From CAZHUM01 sp046484045 (GTDB lineage: Archaea > Thermoplasmatota > Thermoplasmata > Halarchaeoplasmatales > Halarchaeoplasmataceae): a stretch of DNA of 23,065 nt. The position numbers and the translations under genes were made by a program. The stretch lies in NCBI GenBank assembly GCA_046484045.1, contig JAWOBZ010000096.1:1-23065 (forward strand). Reading direction: 5' to 3'. Of this stretch, positions 15,550-23,065 are shown in pieces (positions within the stretch are counted from its first letter, which is position 1; every line of letters starts with the position of its first letter). Below the pieces are notes generated by a model, which saw nothing but the letters and a program-made list of their open reading frames with translations, was not told the DNA's origin and did not search any database.

Positions 15550-16785
15550 ATGAACAATCTCGTCGAAAAAGGTGTTAAACGGTTGAAATGGGCAAGGGAT
15601 CACATGGACGTGATCGACATAGTGAGAGAAGAAGTCAAGGACAGTGGATATCTAGATGGATTGAACATCTCCATGGCACTGCACGTGGAGGCGAAAACGG
15701 GTATCCTCGGACTATCGCTTGCTCATGCCGGAGCGAACATAAAGATGGCCAGCTGCAACCCGCTTTCAACTGACGATTCAGTTGCGGAGGCACTGCGGGA
15801 AGAGTACAATCTGGACGTCTTCGCAAAGAGGGGAGAGACCCAGGAAGAGTACTACGATAATCTGAACAAGATCTTAGAGCACGACCCAGACGTCGTCATC
15901 GACGACGGCGGCGATCTGATCTCTCTGATCCACACGGAAAGAACGGACCTGATCGACGGGATCTACGGTGGTGCAGAGGAGACGACGACCGGTATAGTCC
16001 GCTTACGGGCCATGGAGAAGGACGGAGCGCTGAAGTTCCCGGTGATGTCAGTGAACGATGCCTTCATGAAACACCTTTTCGACAATCGATACGGCACCGG
16101 TCAGTCCACTATGGACGGGCTGATGACCGCAACGAATTTACAGCTGAGCGGGAAGAAGGTCTTGGTGGCAGGCTACGGGTGGTGCGGTAAAGGCATCGCC
16201 ATGAGGGCCAAGGGCATGGGAGCCGACGTGATGGTATCCGAGATCGACCCGATAAAAGCGGTGGAGGCCAAGATGGAGGGCTTCGAAGTGGCTCCAGCTA
16301 AAGAGAACATCAAGAAGGCGGACTTCGTGGTCACGGTGACCGGAGTCAAAAACGTCATCGGTAGAGAAGAGATCCAGAACGCCAAGGACGGCTGCATACT
16401 GGCGAACTCGGGCCACTTCAACAACGAGATATCGATACCCCTCCTCGAGGAGATGTCTAAGGATAAAAGGGAAGCCAGGGAAGATGTTATGGAATATACA
16501 CTGGAAAACGGCAAGAAGATCTACCTGCTGGCCGATGGAAGACTGGTTAACCTGGCGGTAGGACAGGGGCACCCGGCGGAGATCATGGACATGAGCTTCT
16601 CGCTGCAGATGCTGGCGGCCGAGTACGTAGTTAAGAACGAAGGATTAGAGCCCAAGGTGCACGGTATCCCCAGAGAGCTGGACGAGAAGGTTGCTAGGCT
16701 GAGATTGAAAGCTGATGGTGTAGAGATCGATGAACTGACACAGGAGCAGAGGGACTACGTAGAGGGATGGGAAGAGGGGACGTGA
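15550..16785 (+). CDS. ahcY: S-adenosylhomocysteine (or S-inosylhomocysteine) hydrolase
   Basis: The enzyme hydrolyses the SAH left by methyltransferases to homocysteine and adenosine, using bound NAD; some methanogen homologues prefer S-inosylhomocysteine. Its 411 residues cover the full family. Features seen include LHVEAKT (44-50, the Thermotoga/archaeal variant of the substrate loop), IDDGGDLI, EETTTGIVRL, VNDAFMKHLFDNRYGTGQS with the catalytic Lys/Asp/Asn region, NAD loop GYGWCGKGIA, GHFNNEI, and LADGRLVNLAVGQGHP. One oddity: after CNPLST the usual Gln-Asp-Asp is Asp75-Asp76-Ser77, so the normally conserved Gln is missing. AAAGGAG lies seven bases before the ATG. It serves the methyltransferases of this window, METTL5-like and Pcm, and all others in the cell. 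Confidence 0.94.
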   Translation: MNNLVEKGVKRLKWARDHMDVIDIVREEVKDSGYLDGLNISMALHVEAKTGILGLSLAHAGANIKMASCNPLSTDDSVAEALREEYNLDVFAKRGETQEEYYDNLNKILEHDPDVVIDDGGDLISLIHTERTDLIDGIYGGAEETTTGIVRLRAMEKDGALKFPVMSVNDAFMKHLFDNRYGTGQSTMDGLMTATNLQLSGKKVLVAGYGWCGKGIAMRAKGMGADVMVSEIDPIKAVEAKMEGFEVAPAKENIKKADFVVTVTGVKNVIGREEIQNAKDGCILANSGHFNNEISIPLLEEMSKDKREAREDVMEYTLENGKKIYLLADGRLVNLAVGQGHPAEIMDMSFSLQMLAAEYVVKNEGLEPKVHGIPRELDEKVARLRLKADGVEIDELTQEQRDYVEGWEEGT

Positions 16786-17007
16786 ATGTAAAAAGATCCA
16801 TGACGCTATAACCCGACTAGATAAAAAAACCCAAGATTTATTAAGCATCATCCTAATACGAAGGCAAAGGAGTGAATATCATCTTCGTCTATGTGAAGGT
16901 AAATCATCCCTGGGATGATTAGCGGTCACTCATTTTTTATTCATTACAATATCTATTTTCATATAGGTGATGGTGGTCATCAGCTCTCAACATAGGAGCA
17001 TAAAAAG
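16786..17007. other. Intergenic region before the GLUG surface protein; contains a perfect dyad
   Basis: These 222 bases carry no gene. They hold a 19-base inverted repeat (16902-16920), a run of six T at 16933-16938, AT-rich TATA-like stretches (for example around 16966-16976), and AGGAG (16994-16998) nine bases before the ATG at 17008. Confidence 0.6.
16902..16920. promoter_or_regulatory. Perfect 9+1+9 inverted repeat (operator or terminator)
   Basis: AATCATCCC-T-GGGATGATT is exact over nine bases on each side of a single central T. The odd-length, tightly centred symmetry fits a dimeric regulator site for the surface-protein gene at 17008. As RNA it could also fold, with the run of six T twelve bases later acting as a terminator for the upstream hydrolase gene. 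Confidence 0.5.
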
Positions 17008-20000
17008 ATGAGAAAGAAAAAGGTCTTGGTGCTGAGCGTTATGATAATGTTAGCTTTAGGAAGCGTTGCTTACGCTAAAAGTGGAATGACAGAAAATATT
17101 ACGACTTACATGAAGGGAGAAGGGTCAAGTATATCTTCTTTTTCGGGCGGTAATGGCACGGAAGGTAATCCATACCTGATCAGCAACGTGACCCAGCTGC
17201 AGAACATGACCGCGAACGTAACTGCACACTATGAGTTGGCAAACGACATCGATGCATCCAACACAACAGAGTGGAACGGCGGCGCCGGATTTAAGCCGGT
17301 CGGGAATAACACCGAATACTTTACAGGTAGCTTTGATGGCCAGAATTACACCATCACCGATCTGTATATCAATCGATCTAGTGTGAATTACGTAGGATTG
17401 TTTGGTTATACCGATGCCGGAGCAGAAGTATCTGACGTCGGACTCGTGGATGCAAACATCACCGGTTCCAGCTCTGTAGGCGGACTCGTGGGTATAAACG
17501 GTTATGATGGGACGGTGAACAACTCGTACGCTACGGGAGATGTGAACGGAACGAACGGGGATGTAGGCGGCCTCGTGGGAACCAATAGTGGCACGGTCAA
17601 CAACTCGTATGCCGGAGGAAACGTGAGTGGAGGCGGAACTATAGGTGGACTCGTGGGTAGAAACGGTTATGATAGCATGGTGAACAACTCGTACGCTACG
17701 GGAGATGTGAACGGAACGAGCTGGGATACAGGTGGGCTCGTGGGATACAACGAAGGCACGGTGGACTACTCGTATGCAACCGGGAACGTGAATGGAGACA
17801 GCCCAGTAGGCGGACTCGTTGGAACCAACTATGGCATAGTGAACCACTCGTATGCTGCGGGAGATGTGAACGGCACCGACTATGTAGGGGGGCTTGTGGG
17901 GGTAAGTGATTATTATACCACAATTTCCCACTCATATGCAACTGGTAACGTGAGCGGAAACAGCGATGTAGGTGGACTCCTGGGAATGAGCTATGATAGC
18001 TCGGTGTCCAACTCGTATGCAAATACTAATGTGAGCGGAGGAAGCAATGTAGGTGGACTCGTGGGGAAACACGGGGGCAAAGTGTCCAACACGTATGCTG
18101 TGGGAACCGTGAACGGAACCAAAGATTTTGGTGGCTTAGTCGGTAATAATACTGAAGGACATGTGATTTCATCTTTCTATCATGAGGATATGCCTGAATG
18201 CGATGCATACGGATCCGGAAGTTGGCCTTTGAGTGATGCGGGGTTCAATTCCATCAGTACGTTCGAATCCGCGGGATGGGATATCGAGATGGTCAACACG
18301 ACCCGTGATCGTCCTTACCTCTCGTGGGAGGAAGGTGAAAACAGTTCCGATTGGTTTATCCAGGAGACTGAAAAAACCTATAATCTAACGATCCAGACTG
18401 AAGGAGGAGGTTCTACTGACCCGTCAGTGGGGACTCATGTTTATTACGAGCACGGAAAAATAATCATCGAAGCTATTTCAGATGATCTATCAGAATATTA
18501 CTTTGTTAACTGGACAGGCGATGTAGAATCTGACGAAAAAGTGATCAATCTGACCATGGATCAAGACAAGACGGTAACTGCTAACTTTGAAGCGGTAGAT
18601 ACCGATATATATACCTGGGAGCACTTGTACAATGTGAGGTATTATCTGTCTGGTAATTTCACTTTGATGAACGATCTAGACGAAACCACAGAAGGTTATG
18701 AAGAATATGTCAATACTGAAGAAGGCTGGGACCCTATCGGGGATTATAACAATGAGGAAGACGTCGAGTTCATAGGGACTTTCGACGGAAACGGGTACGA
18801 GATAAGAGATCTTTACATAAATAGATCAGGTGAGCAATATGTAGGGTTGTTTGGTTATATCGACGATGGAAGTAAAGTTTCTAATGTTGGACTCGTCGAT
18901 GCAAACGTGAGCGGAGGCGAGAATATAGGCGGACTGGTTGGATCAATAAACGGTGGTACGGTAGAGAACTCGTATGTCACGGGGAACCTGAGCAGTACCA
19001 GTGGCAGTGGTTGTTTAGGCGGGCTCGTTGGAGTTAATTCTGATACAGTCAATAACTCGTATGCTGCGGTATACGTGAACGGAACTGCAGATGTAGGCGG
19101 ACTCGTGGCGAGTAATTATGGCACGGTGACCAACTCGTATGCGACAGGAGATCTGAAAGGGGGCGCTAGTGTAGGCGGACTCATCGGAGACAACGACGGC
19201 TCGGTGTTTAACTCCTATGCTACGGCAAATCTGAGCGATTATCCCGATCACTACACCTATCTAGGTGGGCTCATAGGGATCAACAGTGGCCCGCTGTCCA
19301 ACTCGTATGCGACAGGGACTGTAACCGGAGATGACGATGTAGGCGGACTCGTGGGATTGAACTATAATACGGTGTCAAACACATACGCTAGAGGAAACGT
19401 GAGTGGAAACAGTGAGGTAGGGGGATTAGTGGGGGAGAACAGCGGTACGGTGAACACCTCGTACGCAACAGGTGAAGTGAGCGGAAACACCGATGTAGGT
19501 GGCCTGGTGGGACTGAACGACGGGGGCACGGTGTCCAATTCGTTCTGGGACAACCAAACCTCCGGACAGACCACAAGCGACGGTGGAACGGGAAAGAACA
19601 CCACAGAGATGAAGACTCAGAGCACCTTTACAGATGCAGGTTGGGATTTCGATAACACATGGTGGATGATAGAGGATGAGACGTATCCTTTGCTATCCTG
19701 GCAGCCGAAAAATACCACTGACATCGAACTCACCGCAGGCGGTCTCGCTGACGGTTGGAACTTCTTGTCATTCGACCTAAAGCCTGTGGATAGCGATCTG
19801 ACGGCTATACTCGACGATATAGAGTATGGTATAGCAGGTAGCTACGACAAGGTGATGTATTACAATGCTTCTGCAGATGAATGGAGGACCTTCACCCCAG
19901 ATAGAGCATCTCATTACAACTCACTTCATACATGGGACAGAACTATGGGTATCTGGATACACATGACATCTAACGCCACTCTGACTATAGCAGGCGAGGC

Positions 20001-20250
20001 CCCGTCCTCTACCAATATCACACTCGAGCCTGGTTGGAACATTGTCGGTTACCCGTCGGAAACGGATAGAATAGCTGCTGATGTGTTACCTCCTGAAGTC
20101 ACTAAAATAGGAACATTCGACAAATATGCTGAATACAATATCGATTATATATATGATATGTCTACAGAGGTCTTGGTCACAGGTAGAGGATATTGGATGT
20201 ACAACGACGCCGATTACATCGTGGAATGGAGTGTTACGTATCGAATTTAA
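17008..20250 (+). CDS. Secreted GLUG-repeat surface protein with two arrays and shared C-terminal domain
   Basis: This 1080-residue protein starts with a signal peptide (MRKKKVLVLSVMIMLALGS, with AYA before the likely cleavage). Next is a block that precedes GLUG arrays (GTEGNPYLISNVTQLQNM, FTGSFDGQNYTITDLYINR). A first GLUG array (about residues 129-390) has ten units of the form VGGLVG-N-GTVNNSYATGDVNG. A beta domain of about 70 residues (458-530, YFVNWTGD ... KTVTANFEA) resembles InlB B-type repeats. A second array of nine units (612-844) ends in the usual NSFWDNQTSG and GWDF motifs. The shared C-terminal domain (about 906-1080) closes it. There are many Asn-X-Ser/Thr sequons. It has no C-terminal membrane anchor. 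GLUG arrays occur in adhesins and extracellular enzymes; adhesion is likely here, the ligand unknown. The start is supported by AGGAG nine bases before the ATG. Confidence 0.9.
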   Translation: MRKKKVLVLSVMIMLALGSVAYAKSGMTENITTYMKGEGSSISSFSGGNGTEGNPYLISNVTQLQNMTANVTAHYELANDIDASNTTEWNGGAGFKPVGNNTEYFTGSFDGQNYTITDLYINRSSVNYVGLFGYTDAGAEVSDVGLVDANITGSSSVGGLVGINGYDGTVNNSYATGDVNGTNGDVGGLVGTNSGTVNNSYAGGNVSGGGTIGGLVGRNGYDSMVNNSYATGDVNGTSWDTGGLVGYNEGTVDYSYATGNVNGDSPVGGLVGTNYGIVNHSYAAGDVNGTDYVGGLVGVSDYYTTISHSYATGNVSGNSDVGGLLGMSYDSSVSNSYANTNVSGGSNVGGLVGKHGGKVSNTYAVGTVNGTKDFGGLVGNNTEGHVISSFYHEDMPECDAYGSGSWPLSDAGFNSISTFESAGWDIEMVNTTRDRPYLSWEEGENSSDWFIQETEKTYNLTIQTEGGGSTDPSVGTHVYYEHGKIIIEAISDDLSEYYFVNWTGDVESDEKVINLTMDQDKTVTANFEAVDTDIYTWEHLYNVRYYLSGNFTLMNDLDETTEGYEEYVNTEEGWDPIGDYNNEEDVEFIGTFDGNGYEIRDLYINRSGEQYVGLFGYIDDGSKVSNVGLVDANVSGGENIGGLVGSINGGTVENSYVTGNLSSTSGSGCLGGLVGVNSDTVNNSYAAVYVNGTADVGGLVASNYGTVTNSYATGDLKGGASVGGLIGDNDGSVFNSYATANLSDYPDHYTYLGGLIGINSGPLSNSYATGTVTGDDDVGGLVGLNYNTVSNTYARGNVSGNSEVGGLVGENSGTVNTSYATGEVSGNTDVGGLVGLNDGGTVSNSFWDNQTSGQTTSDGGTGKNTTEMKTQSTFTDAGWDFDNTWWMIEDETYPLLSWQPKNTTDIELTAGGLADGWNFLSFDLKPVDSDLTAILDDIEYGIAGSYDKVMYYNASADEWRTFTPDRASHYNSLHTWDRTMGIWIHMTSNATLTIAGEAPSSTNITLEPGWNIVGYPSETDRIAADVLPPEVTKIGTFDKYAEYNIDYIYDMSTEVLVTGRGYWMYNDADYIVEWSVTYRI
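17392..18177 (+). repeat. First GLUG repeat array (ten coding units)
   Basis: Units begin at residues 129, 157, 186, 212, 241, 267, 293, 321, 348 and 374 of the surface protein, so the period is about 26-29 residues. The DNA repeats too: stretches such as GGCGGACTCGTGGG and AACTCGTATGC recur, suggesting expansion by unequal recombination. Confidence 0.85.
18841..19548 (+). repeat. Second GLUG repeat array (nine coding units)
   Basis: Units start at VGLFGY (residue 612) and continue through eight GGL(V/I)(G/A) units up to the SFWDNQ end motif. GGCGGACT and AACTCGTATG recur at DNA level here as in the first array, so both arrays probably came from one ancestral block. Confidence 0.85.
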
Positions 20251-20276
20251 AATGTAAATAAATGGAGCATAAAAAG
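20251..20276 (+). promoter_or_regulatory. Short leader of the large NosD-type gene, copied from the GLUG gene leader
   Basis: GGAGCATAAAAAGATGAG here (from 20264) is identical to the sequence before and into the start of the gene at 17008 (from 16995). The GGAG acts as Shine-Dalgarno, and the ATG inside it at 20277 is the start. Only 26 bases separate the two genes, so they are probably co-transcribed. Confidence 0.6.
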
Positions 20277-22931
20277 ATGAGAAAAAAGATCGTAATGTTG
20301 GTCGTGGTTTTACTGTTGACAAGTGCGTTGATCAGCGGATTGAGTTATTCGGTTGTAGATGACGATTCGAACAAAATTTTGGGAGAGGAGAGTGAATACG
20401 AGGGCAGTGGAATCTACGCCTCCCATGCACCCATCCGGATAGATGATAACAGTGAGCTGGCCGCGGAAGCATCGTCAGGCAGTGGAACCGAGAATGATCC
20501 GTACATCATAGAGGGTTACGAGATCGATGGGGGCGGAGAAGGTTACTGTGTATATATCGGAAACACTACAGATTATTATGTTTTAAGGGACTGTTACCTG
20601 TACAACGCTAGTAGTTATGGAGAACACGGTGTCCATATCTATTATTCAGTAAACGGACGATTGAAAAACAACACCGTGATAAACAATTACTATGGCATAC
20701 ATCTTGATGAATTGGCAGATAATAATAGATTGGATGAGAACAATGTTTCATCGAATAGCGATCTAGGCATCCATCTATATAATTCTGACAACAATCTAAT
20801 CGAAAACAACAATGTTTCGAACAACGGAAAAGGTATATATATCAGTTATTCCCACAATACCCAGATTTCGAACAACACCGCTTTTTCAAACCATGATGAG
20901 GGCATATATGTAAGTGATTCTGACAACAATGAGGTTTATAACAATACAGCATCTAACAGCATTGAGGGAAATGGGATAACCCTTGCTCGTTCAGATAGAA
21001 ACACGATCCCATCCAATATCGCTTCATCTAACTATGGACACGGGATCAGGATCTGTGATGGGTCCACGAAGAATACTATTTCAAACAATAACTTAACATC
21101 GAACGGTAACGGCGGTATAAACCTTGACGACTCCGACAGCAATACATTAGTTGAGAATCACATGTCATCCAACGACCAATATGGGATCGAAATTCATAGA
21201 TCCAGCGTTGCTAACTTAACTTCCAACGAGATGATCGGCGAGGGCATATACATATCTGGGAGTGACCTGATCCATTGGAACACCCATACCATCGACACAT
21301 TAAATACCGTTAATGGAAACTCGGTTCAATATTGGAAGAACGAAACATCGGGTACCATACCTTCTGATTCAGGTGAAGTGATCCTCGCTAATTGTTCGGA
21401 AGTTACCGTTGAGGATCAAAATGTCAGCGATGCCAACGTGGGTATATTACTTGGATTCTCTGATAATAATACCGTAAGCAGGAATACTGCGATAGAAAAT
21501 AGTGATTATGGGATATATCTGTACCAGTCTAAATACAATATTTTGACGGACAATGATGTATCCTCCAACTACCGAGGTCTCTACCTAGATCTATCCAACG
21601 ACAATACTATGATCAATATCACAGCATCATATAATGAGAATAACGGCATCTACCTGTATGATTCCATCAGTAACAGTTTTTCTAACTGTACAATGACATC
21701 CAATGAAGCGGATGGGATCGAGCTGGATTATTTCTCAAATAACAATATACTGGAGAATAACAATGCTTCCTCCTCAAACACCGGTAGCGGCATACACCTC
21801 TCCCAATCAAGCAGGAATGAGATATCTCATACTACAGCTTCAGATAACTCGGGTGATGGTATTTATCTCTACGAATCGAACAACAACAGTTTTATCGATA
21901 ACGATCTTACGGAAAATGGTGACGACGGCATAAGTCTATCATCGTCCTCTCATGACAATATTTTGAGAAGTAACAGCGCATCATCCAATAGCGATGATGG
22001 TATCGTTATATGGGAATCGTCCAGCAGAAATACTCTTGTAAACAATACAGTTTCCTCGAACAACTTTGACGGGATACGCATCAGTGGCTCGATCGAAAAC
22101 ACGTTTACGAACAATACAGTCTCTTTCAGCGGCCAATATGGTATATATGTCTATAATTCGAACAACAACACGATATATCACAACAATTTCATCGATAACA
22201 CGGATGGAGGGTATGATGACGGTACAAACACCTGGAATGCGAGCTATCCTACAGGCGGAAACTACTGGAGCGATTACAGCGGTTACGATAACTACAAAGG
22301 TCCGAATCAAGATGAACCGGGAAGCGATGGTATCGGAGATAGTAATTATACGATAGAAACCTCAAATGCAGATGAATATCCATTGATGTCCCCTACCAAT
22401 ACAGACACGTACTCGCTAGATCTGTCTGCAGGAGGGAAGAGCGACGGATGGCAGTTCATCTCCTTCCCGATGATACCACATGACGAAAGTATCGAAGATG
22501 TTCTCAATTATATCGATGGAAACTATGATAAAGTTATGTATTACGATTCCACGGATGACCAGTGGGAAAGCACTATCATGAATCGTACAGACCATTATAA
22601 TAATCTTGAAAAGATCAACCATACTATGGGATTCTGGGTTCATATGACGTCGGATGACACCTTGGTCATAGAGGGTAACAAGCCTGTTTCAACTGACATC
22701 GTTTTAGAACCGGGTTGGAACATGGTCGGGTATCCGTCGGGGACTAACAGAACCGCTGAAGAAGTTTTGCCCTCTGAGATCTCTAAATTAGGATTGTATA
22801 ACCCTGATAAGAAATACAACCTTGACTATGTCTACTCAGGGATATTTGATGACATCCTATTAAAGAGAGAGAATGGCTACTGGGTCTACAACGATGCCGA
22901 TTATAGTGTAAACTGGACCGTCGATTACTGA
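20277..22931 (+). CDS. Large secreted NosD-type beta-helix protein with shared C-terminal domain
   Basis: I start at the ATG at 20277 (884 residues). The ATG at 20262 overlaps the GGAG ribosome site and adds MEHKK before the signal peptide (MRKKIVMLVVVLLLTSALIS). After an N-terminal block near-identical to the minus-strand NosD protein (APIRIDDNSELAAEA, GSGTENDPYIIEGYEIDGG) come about 21 rungs of parallel beta-helix, each closing with a GIYLYNS-like strand and Asn ladders. The NosD hallmark HTIDTLNTVNGNSVQYWKN followed by GEVILANCSEVTVEDQNVSD interrupts the helix near its middle. The NosD end motif (GGNYWSDYSGYDNYKGPNQD, GSDGIGD) follows, then the shared C-terminal domain (about 712-884, GWQFISF to VNWTVDY). 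It is probably extracellular and sugar-binding or structural. It is likely co-transcribed with the GLUG gene 26 bases upstream. Confidence 0.9.
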   Translation: MRKKIVMLVVVLLLTSALISGLSYSVVDDDSNKILGEESEYEGSGIYASHAPIRIDDNSELAAEASSGSGTENDPYIIEGYEIDGGGEGYCVYIGNTTDYYVLRDCYLYNASSYGEHGVHIYYSVNGRLKNNTVINNYYGIHLDELADNNRLDENNVSSNSDLGIHLYNSDNNLIENNNVSNNGKGIYISYSHNTQISNNTAFSNHDEGIYVSDSDNNEVYNNTASNSIEGNGITLARSDRNTIPSNIASSNYGHGIRICDGSTKNTISNNNLTSNGNGGINLDDSDSNTLVENHMSSNDQYGIEIHRSSVANLTSNEMIGEGIYISGSDLIHWNTHTIDTLNTVNGNSVQYWKNETSGTIPSDSGEVILANCSEVTVEDQNVSDANVGILLGFSDNNTVSRNTAIENSDYGIYLYQSKYNILTDNDVSSNYRGLYLDLSNDNTMINITASYNENNGIYLYDSISNSFSNCTMTSNEADGIELDYFSNNNILENNNASSSNTGSGIHLSQSSRNEISHTTASDNSGDGIYLYESNNNSFIDNDLTENGDDGISLSSSSHDNILRSNSASSNSDDGIVIWESSSRNTLVNNTVSSNNFDGIRISGSIENTFTNNTVSFSGQYGIYVYNSNNNTIYHNNFIDNTDGGYDDGTNTWNASYPTGGNYWSDYSGYDNYKGPNQDEPGSDGIGDSNYTIETSNADEYPLMSPTNTDTYSLDLSAGGKSDGWQFISFPMIPHDESIEDVLNYIDGNYDKVMYYDSTDDQWESTIMNRTDHYNNLEKINHTMGFWVHMTSDDTLVIEGNKPVSTDIVLEPGWNMVGYPSGTNRTAEEVLPSEISKLGLYNPDKKYNLDYVYSGIFDDILLKRENGYWVYNDADYSVNWTVDY

Positions 22932-23065
22932 GAAAATATGGCGGCCCCCCACCTACATACTCAAAACCCCTTTCCGATTTTTCAATATCTCTTTTACAGT
23001 TCCTAATGATTATATCTCTTAAATTCCTCCAGGATGCAGACCAAATATGAGAGGGATAAATCCTG
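22932..23065. other. Window-edge stretch without a supported gene
   Basis: These 134 bases follow the large NosD-type gene. On the minus strand a frame is open from the edge to a TAG at 23003-23005 (20 codons), which could be the end of a gene entering from outside, but it is too short to judge. Confidence 0.4.

Noticed and set aside
17125..17931. Minus-strand open frame of 268 codons opposite the first GLUG array
   Set aside because: It is an antisense shadow of the repeats: its protein is periodic in step with the GLUG units, has no domain, and the plus-strand frame has a signal peptide and known repeats.
17392..19548. Possible CRISPR-like direct repeats
   Set aside because: The repeated DNA lies inside one open frame, units keep reading frame, and spacers are not unrelated: it is a protein repeat array.
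20277..22931. NosD role in nitrous oxide reductase maturation
   Set aside because: No nosZ, nosF, nosY or nosL nearby, and the beta-helix is fused to a surface-type C-terminal domain; the family name reflects the fold only.
23003..23065. Minus-strand reading frame open from the right edge to a TAG
   Set aside because: Twenty codons without a recognisable motif cannot be told from chance; the sequence beyond the edge is needed.
1..23065. tRNA or other structured RNA genes in the spacers
   Set aside because: I looked in each intergenic stretch for tRNA-like arms, box motifs or riboswitch-like folds and saw none; the spacers are short and AT-rich.

Overview
The window comes from an archaeal chromosome. 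The evidence is a transcription factor B with its zinc ribbon and cyclin repeats, an exosome subunit Csl4, archaeal-type phosphopantothenate synthetase, MptE, a DUF373 membrane protein, TATA-like boxes about 25-30 bases before several genes, and Shine-Dalgarno sites inside operons. The mix points to a euryarchaeon, most likely related to Thermoplasmatota: a GvpD-type ATPase paired with a roadblock protein, large PKD/NosD/GLUG surface proteins, and a DUF6015-like gene. That lineage call is inference; no marker seen here settles it.

Layout. (1) 1-5.6 kb: an AT-rich surface-protein region. It holds the 3' part of a huge PKD-type protein cut by the window edge, facing a secreted NosD-type beta-helix protein on the minus strand. 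(2) 5.6-8.0 kb: a GNAT acetyltransferase, divergent from a DUF373 membrane protein that is followed closely by mptE (pterin diphosphokinase). (3) 8.0-11.2 kb: TFB, then a tight five-gene unit (DUF6015-like protein, METTL5-type methyltransferase, Csl4, and two very small coiled-coil proteins with TTG starts). (4) 11.2-13.2 kb: a roadblock/LC7 protein and a GvpD/KaiC-like ATPase with a conspicuous dyad just upstream. (5) 13.2-14.7 kb, minus strand: a small membrane protein, a double winged-helix regulator and protein-L-isoaspartate methyltransferase, packed as one operon. (6) 14.8-16.8 kb: phosphopantothenate synthetase and S-adenosylhomocysteine hydrolase. (7) 17.0-22.9 kb: two large secreted proteins, one with two GLUG arrays and one with a 21-rung NosD beta-helix.

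How the genes fit together. The housekeeping block joins basal transcription (TFB), rRNA modification and RNA decay (METTL5-like, Csl4), pterin and CoA cofactor synthesis, and recycling of the S-adenosylhomocysteine that the two methyltransferases in the window produce. The flanking surface proteins form a modular family. Three of them, in different regions, end in the same roughly 170-residue C-terminal domain. In one of them that domain is split by an inserted jelly-roll (MAM/lectin-like) domain. No PGF-CTERM-like tail or C-terminal membrane anchor is visible, so this shared domain is the best candidate here for an undescribed surface attachment or sorting module.

The most interesting items are the shared C-terminal domain and its nested insertion, the roadblock/GvpD-like ATPase pair with its upstream dyad, the tandem small coiled-coil genes behind csl4, and the membrane protein/double wHTH/pcm operon. 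No tRNA, rRNA, CRISPR array or insertion sequence was seen.
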